This document shows positions 61,701 to 64,000 of a stretch of 64,000 nt of DNA, piece after piece. This DNA is from Eunapius fragilis. Taxonomy: Eukaryota; Porifera; Demospongiae; Spongillida; Spongillidae. The first letter of the stretch is position 1, and the number at the start of each line of letters is the position of its first letter. The stretch spans positions 1,163,430 to 1,227,429 of the forward strand of contig OY811979.1 of assembly GCA_963681505.1 (NCBI GenBank), in the 5' to 3' direction. The translations under genes were made by a program, and so were the position numbers. The notes under the pieces were generated by a model. The model made no database searches. It saw nothing but the letters and a program-made list of their open reading frames with translations, and was not told the DNA's origin.

Positions 61701-64000
61701 TTTTAGCATCGAGGTGTAGATGAGACAGGCAATATGAGCAAACCACTGCACACTTGGAAGATAGCAGTAACCACTCCTCTAAGTCTTTTAATTCCTACCC
61801 CAAGAACACCTGCTTCGGTATGGGTTCACTAAGCGATTCAAAAGTAGGTTCCCAACCATACATTCCTATGGGAAACCACCCAATACATCTCTATAGGATG
61901 TATTGACTACATTAGCATTGAGGTGTTAATGAGACTTGCAATATGAGCAAACCACTGCATACATGGAAGATAGCAGTAACCACACCTCTATCTCTTTTAA
62001 TTCCTACCCCAAGAACACCTGCTTCGGTATGGGTTCACAAAGCGATTCAAAAGTAGGTTCCCACCCATACATTTCTATGGGAAATGTTTTTGACTATTTT
62101 AGCATCGAATGTAGATGAGACATGCAATATGAGCAAACCACTGCACACTTGGAAGATAGCAGTAACCACACCTCTTTCTCTTTTTAATGCCACCCCGAGC
62201 ATACCTGCCTTGGTATGGGTTTACCAAGCGATTCAAAAGTAGGTTCGCACCCATACATTTCTATGGGAAATTTTTTTGACTATTTTAGCATCGAGGTGTA
62301 GATGAGACAGGCAATATGAGCAAACCACTGCACACTTGGAAGATAGCAGTAACCACTCCTCTATCTCTTTTAATTCCTACCCCAGGAACACCTGCTTCGG
62401 TATGGGTTCACTAAGCGATTCAGAAGTAGGTTCCCAACCATACGTTCCTATGGGAAACCACCCAATACATCTCTATAGGATGTATTGACTACATTAGCAT
62501 TGAGGTGTTAATGAGACTTGCAATATGAGCAAACCACTGCATACATGGAAGATAGCAGTAACCACTCCTCTATCTCCTTTTAATGCCACCCCGAGCATAC
62601 CTGCTTTGGGATGGGTTTACCAAGCGATTCAAAAGTAGGTTCCCACCCATACATTTCAATGGGAAATTTTTGACTATCTTAGCATCGAGGTGTTGATGAG
62701 ACATGCAATGGGAGCAAACCACTGCACACATGGAAGATAGCAGTAACCACTCCTCTATCTCCTTTTAATGCCACCCCGAGCATACCTGCTTTGGTATGGG
62801 TTTACCAAGCGATTCAAAAGTAGGTTCCCACCCATACATTTCTATGGGAAATTTTTGACTATCTTAGCATCGAGGTGTTGATGAGACATGCAATATGAGC
62901 AAACCACTGCACACATGGAAGATAGCAGTAACCACTCCTCTATCTCCTTGTAATGCCACCAAGAGCATACCTGCTTTGGTATGGGATTACCAAGCGATTC
63001 AAAAGTAGGTTCCCACCCATACATTTCTATGGGAAATTTTTTTGACTATTTTAGCATCGAGGTGTAGATGAGACAGGCAACATGAGCAAACCACTGCACA
63101 CTTGGAAGATAGCAGTAACCACTCCTCTATCTCTTTTAATTCCTACCCCAAGAACACCTCCTTCGGTATGGGTTCACTAAGCGATTCAAAAGTAGGTTCC
63201 CAGCCATACATTCCTATGGGAAACCATCCAATACATCTCTATAGGAAGTATTGACTACATTAGCATCGAGGTGTTAATGAGACTTGTAATATGAGCAAAC
63301 CACAGCACACATGGAAGATAGCAGTAACCACACCTCTATCTCTTTTAATTCCTACCCCAAGAACACCTGCTCCGGTATGGGTTCACTAAGCGATTCAAAA
63401 GTAGGTTCCCACCCATACATTTCTATGGGAAATGTTTTTGACTATTTTAGCATCGAGATGTAGATGAGACATGCAATATGAGCAAACCACTGCACACTTG
63501 GAAGATAGCAGTAACCACACCTCTTTCTGTTTTTAATGCCACCCCGAGCATACCTGCCTTGGTATGGGTTTACCAAGCGATTCAAAAGTAGGTTCGCACC
63601 TATACATTTCTATGGGAAATTTTTTTGACTATTTTAGCATCGAGGTGTAGATGAGACAGGCAATATGAGCAAACCACTGCACACTTGGAAGATAGCAGTA
63701 ACCACTCCTCTAAGTCTTTTAATTCCTACCCCAAGAACACCTGCTTCGGTATGGGTTCACTAAGCGATTCAAAAGTAGGTTCCCAACCATACATTCCTAT
63801 GGGAAACCACCCAATACATCTCTATAGGATGTATTGACTACATTAGCATTGAGGTGTTAATGAGACTTGCAATATGAGCAAACCACTGCATACATGGAAG
63901 ATAGCAGTAACCACACCTCTATCTCTTTTAATTCCTACCCCAAGAACACCTGCTTCGGTATGGGTTCACAAAGCGATTCAAAAGTAGGTTCCCACCCATA
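49765..64000. repeat. 185/209-bp satellite array, ~70 units, continues beyond window
   Basis: Successive landmarks (GCGATTCAAAAGTAGGTTC) are spaced 185-187 bp or about 209 bp. The longer form has an extra copy of a roughly 24-bp module (CCTATGGGAAACCACCCAAT). Every unit holds two short inverted repeats: CATACC-TGCTTC-GGTATG and CCCATA-CATTTC-TATGGG. Variant order repeats at several scales. About 54,700-56,680 is nearly copied at about 61,340-63,330 (offset 6,647 bp), and roughly 1.0-1.2-kb multi-unit blocks recur. There is no long frame. The size and higher-order structure fit a pericentromeric or heterochromatic satellite; location is inference. Confidence 0.97.

Noticed and set aside
49765..64000. 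CRISPR-like regular array
   Set aside because: Units are 185-209 bp and wholly repetitive without unique spacers, in a eukaryotic context. It is a satellite.

Overview
This is nuclear DNA from an animal. The genes carry GT-AG introns of about 65 to 1,000 bp, and the families are typical of metazoans: EEF1E1/AIMP3, TMEM205, a TRAF-like RING/MATH protein, RCC1 and AKR1-type aldo-keto reductases. Compact genes, short introns, degenerate Ty3/gypsy and tyrosine-recombinase elements and very heavy minisatellite content suggest a non-bilaterian marine invertebrate, most likely a sponge. That assignment is inference from gene style, not from a diagnostic marker.

Layout. Positions 1-4,100 are repeats: an 836-bp snap-back inverted repeat, CA runs, a pyrimidine tract and three minisatellites. 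Positions 4,849-18,911 form a dense gene island: EEF1E1 (+), TMEM205 (-), a single-exon TRAF-like gene (+), a subtilisin-like protease (+), RCC1 (+) and two tandem AKR genes (-). I rebuilt exon structures by hand. Phases agree at every junction, and lengths fit the families. Positions 19,100-26,890 hold two roughly 3-kb minisatellites (28-bp and 22-bp units). Between them lies a broken, 5'-truncated ADP-ribosylglycohydrolase gene. Positions 27,200-35,800 are a mosaic of duplicated gypsy gag and RT fragments, a 29-bp minisatellite at four loci and a decayed tyrosine-recombinase element with split direct repeats. Positions 38,300-39,500 hold a hairpin element, a tandem repeat and an unassigned open frame. 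Positions 41,358-44,477 (-) hold a four-exon gene I cannot assign to a family. It encodes a predicted 381-residue protein with a His/Cys/Arg-rich N-terminus, a coiled coil, polyproline and a basic C-terminus. Positions 45,053-47,680 are a 2.6-kb palindrome around a higher-order repeat. From about 49,765 to the window end lies a 185/209-bp satellite array of roughly seventy units.

The island genes have housekeeping roles: tRNA-synthetase complex scaffold, Ran exchange factor, carbonyl reduction and signalling adaptor. They share neighbourhood rather than a pathway. The most unusual material is in the repeats. A 21-bp minisatellite appears to have grown out of a dispersed mobile-element sequence, a recombinase element keeps its A1...B1-A2-B2 repeat order, and the satellite carries two conserved hairpins per unit.
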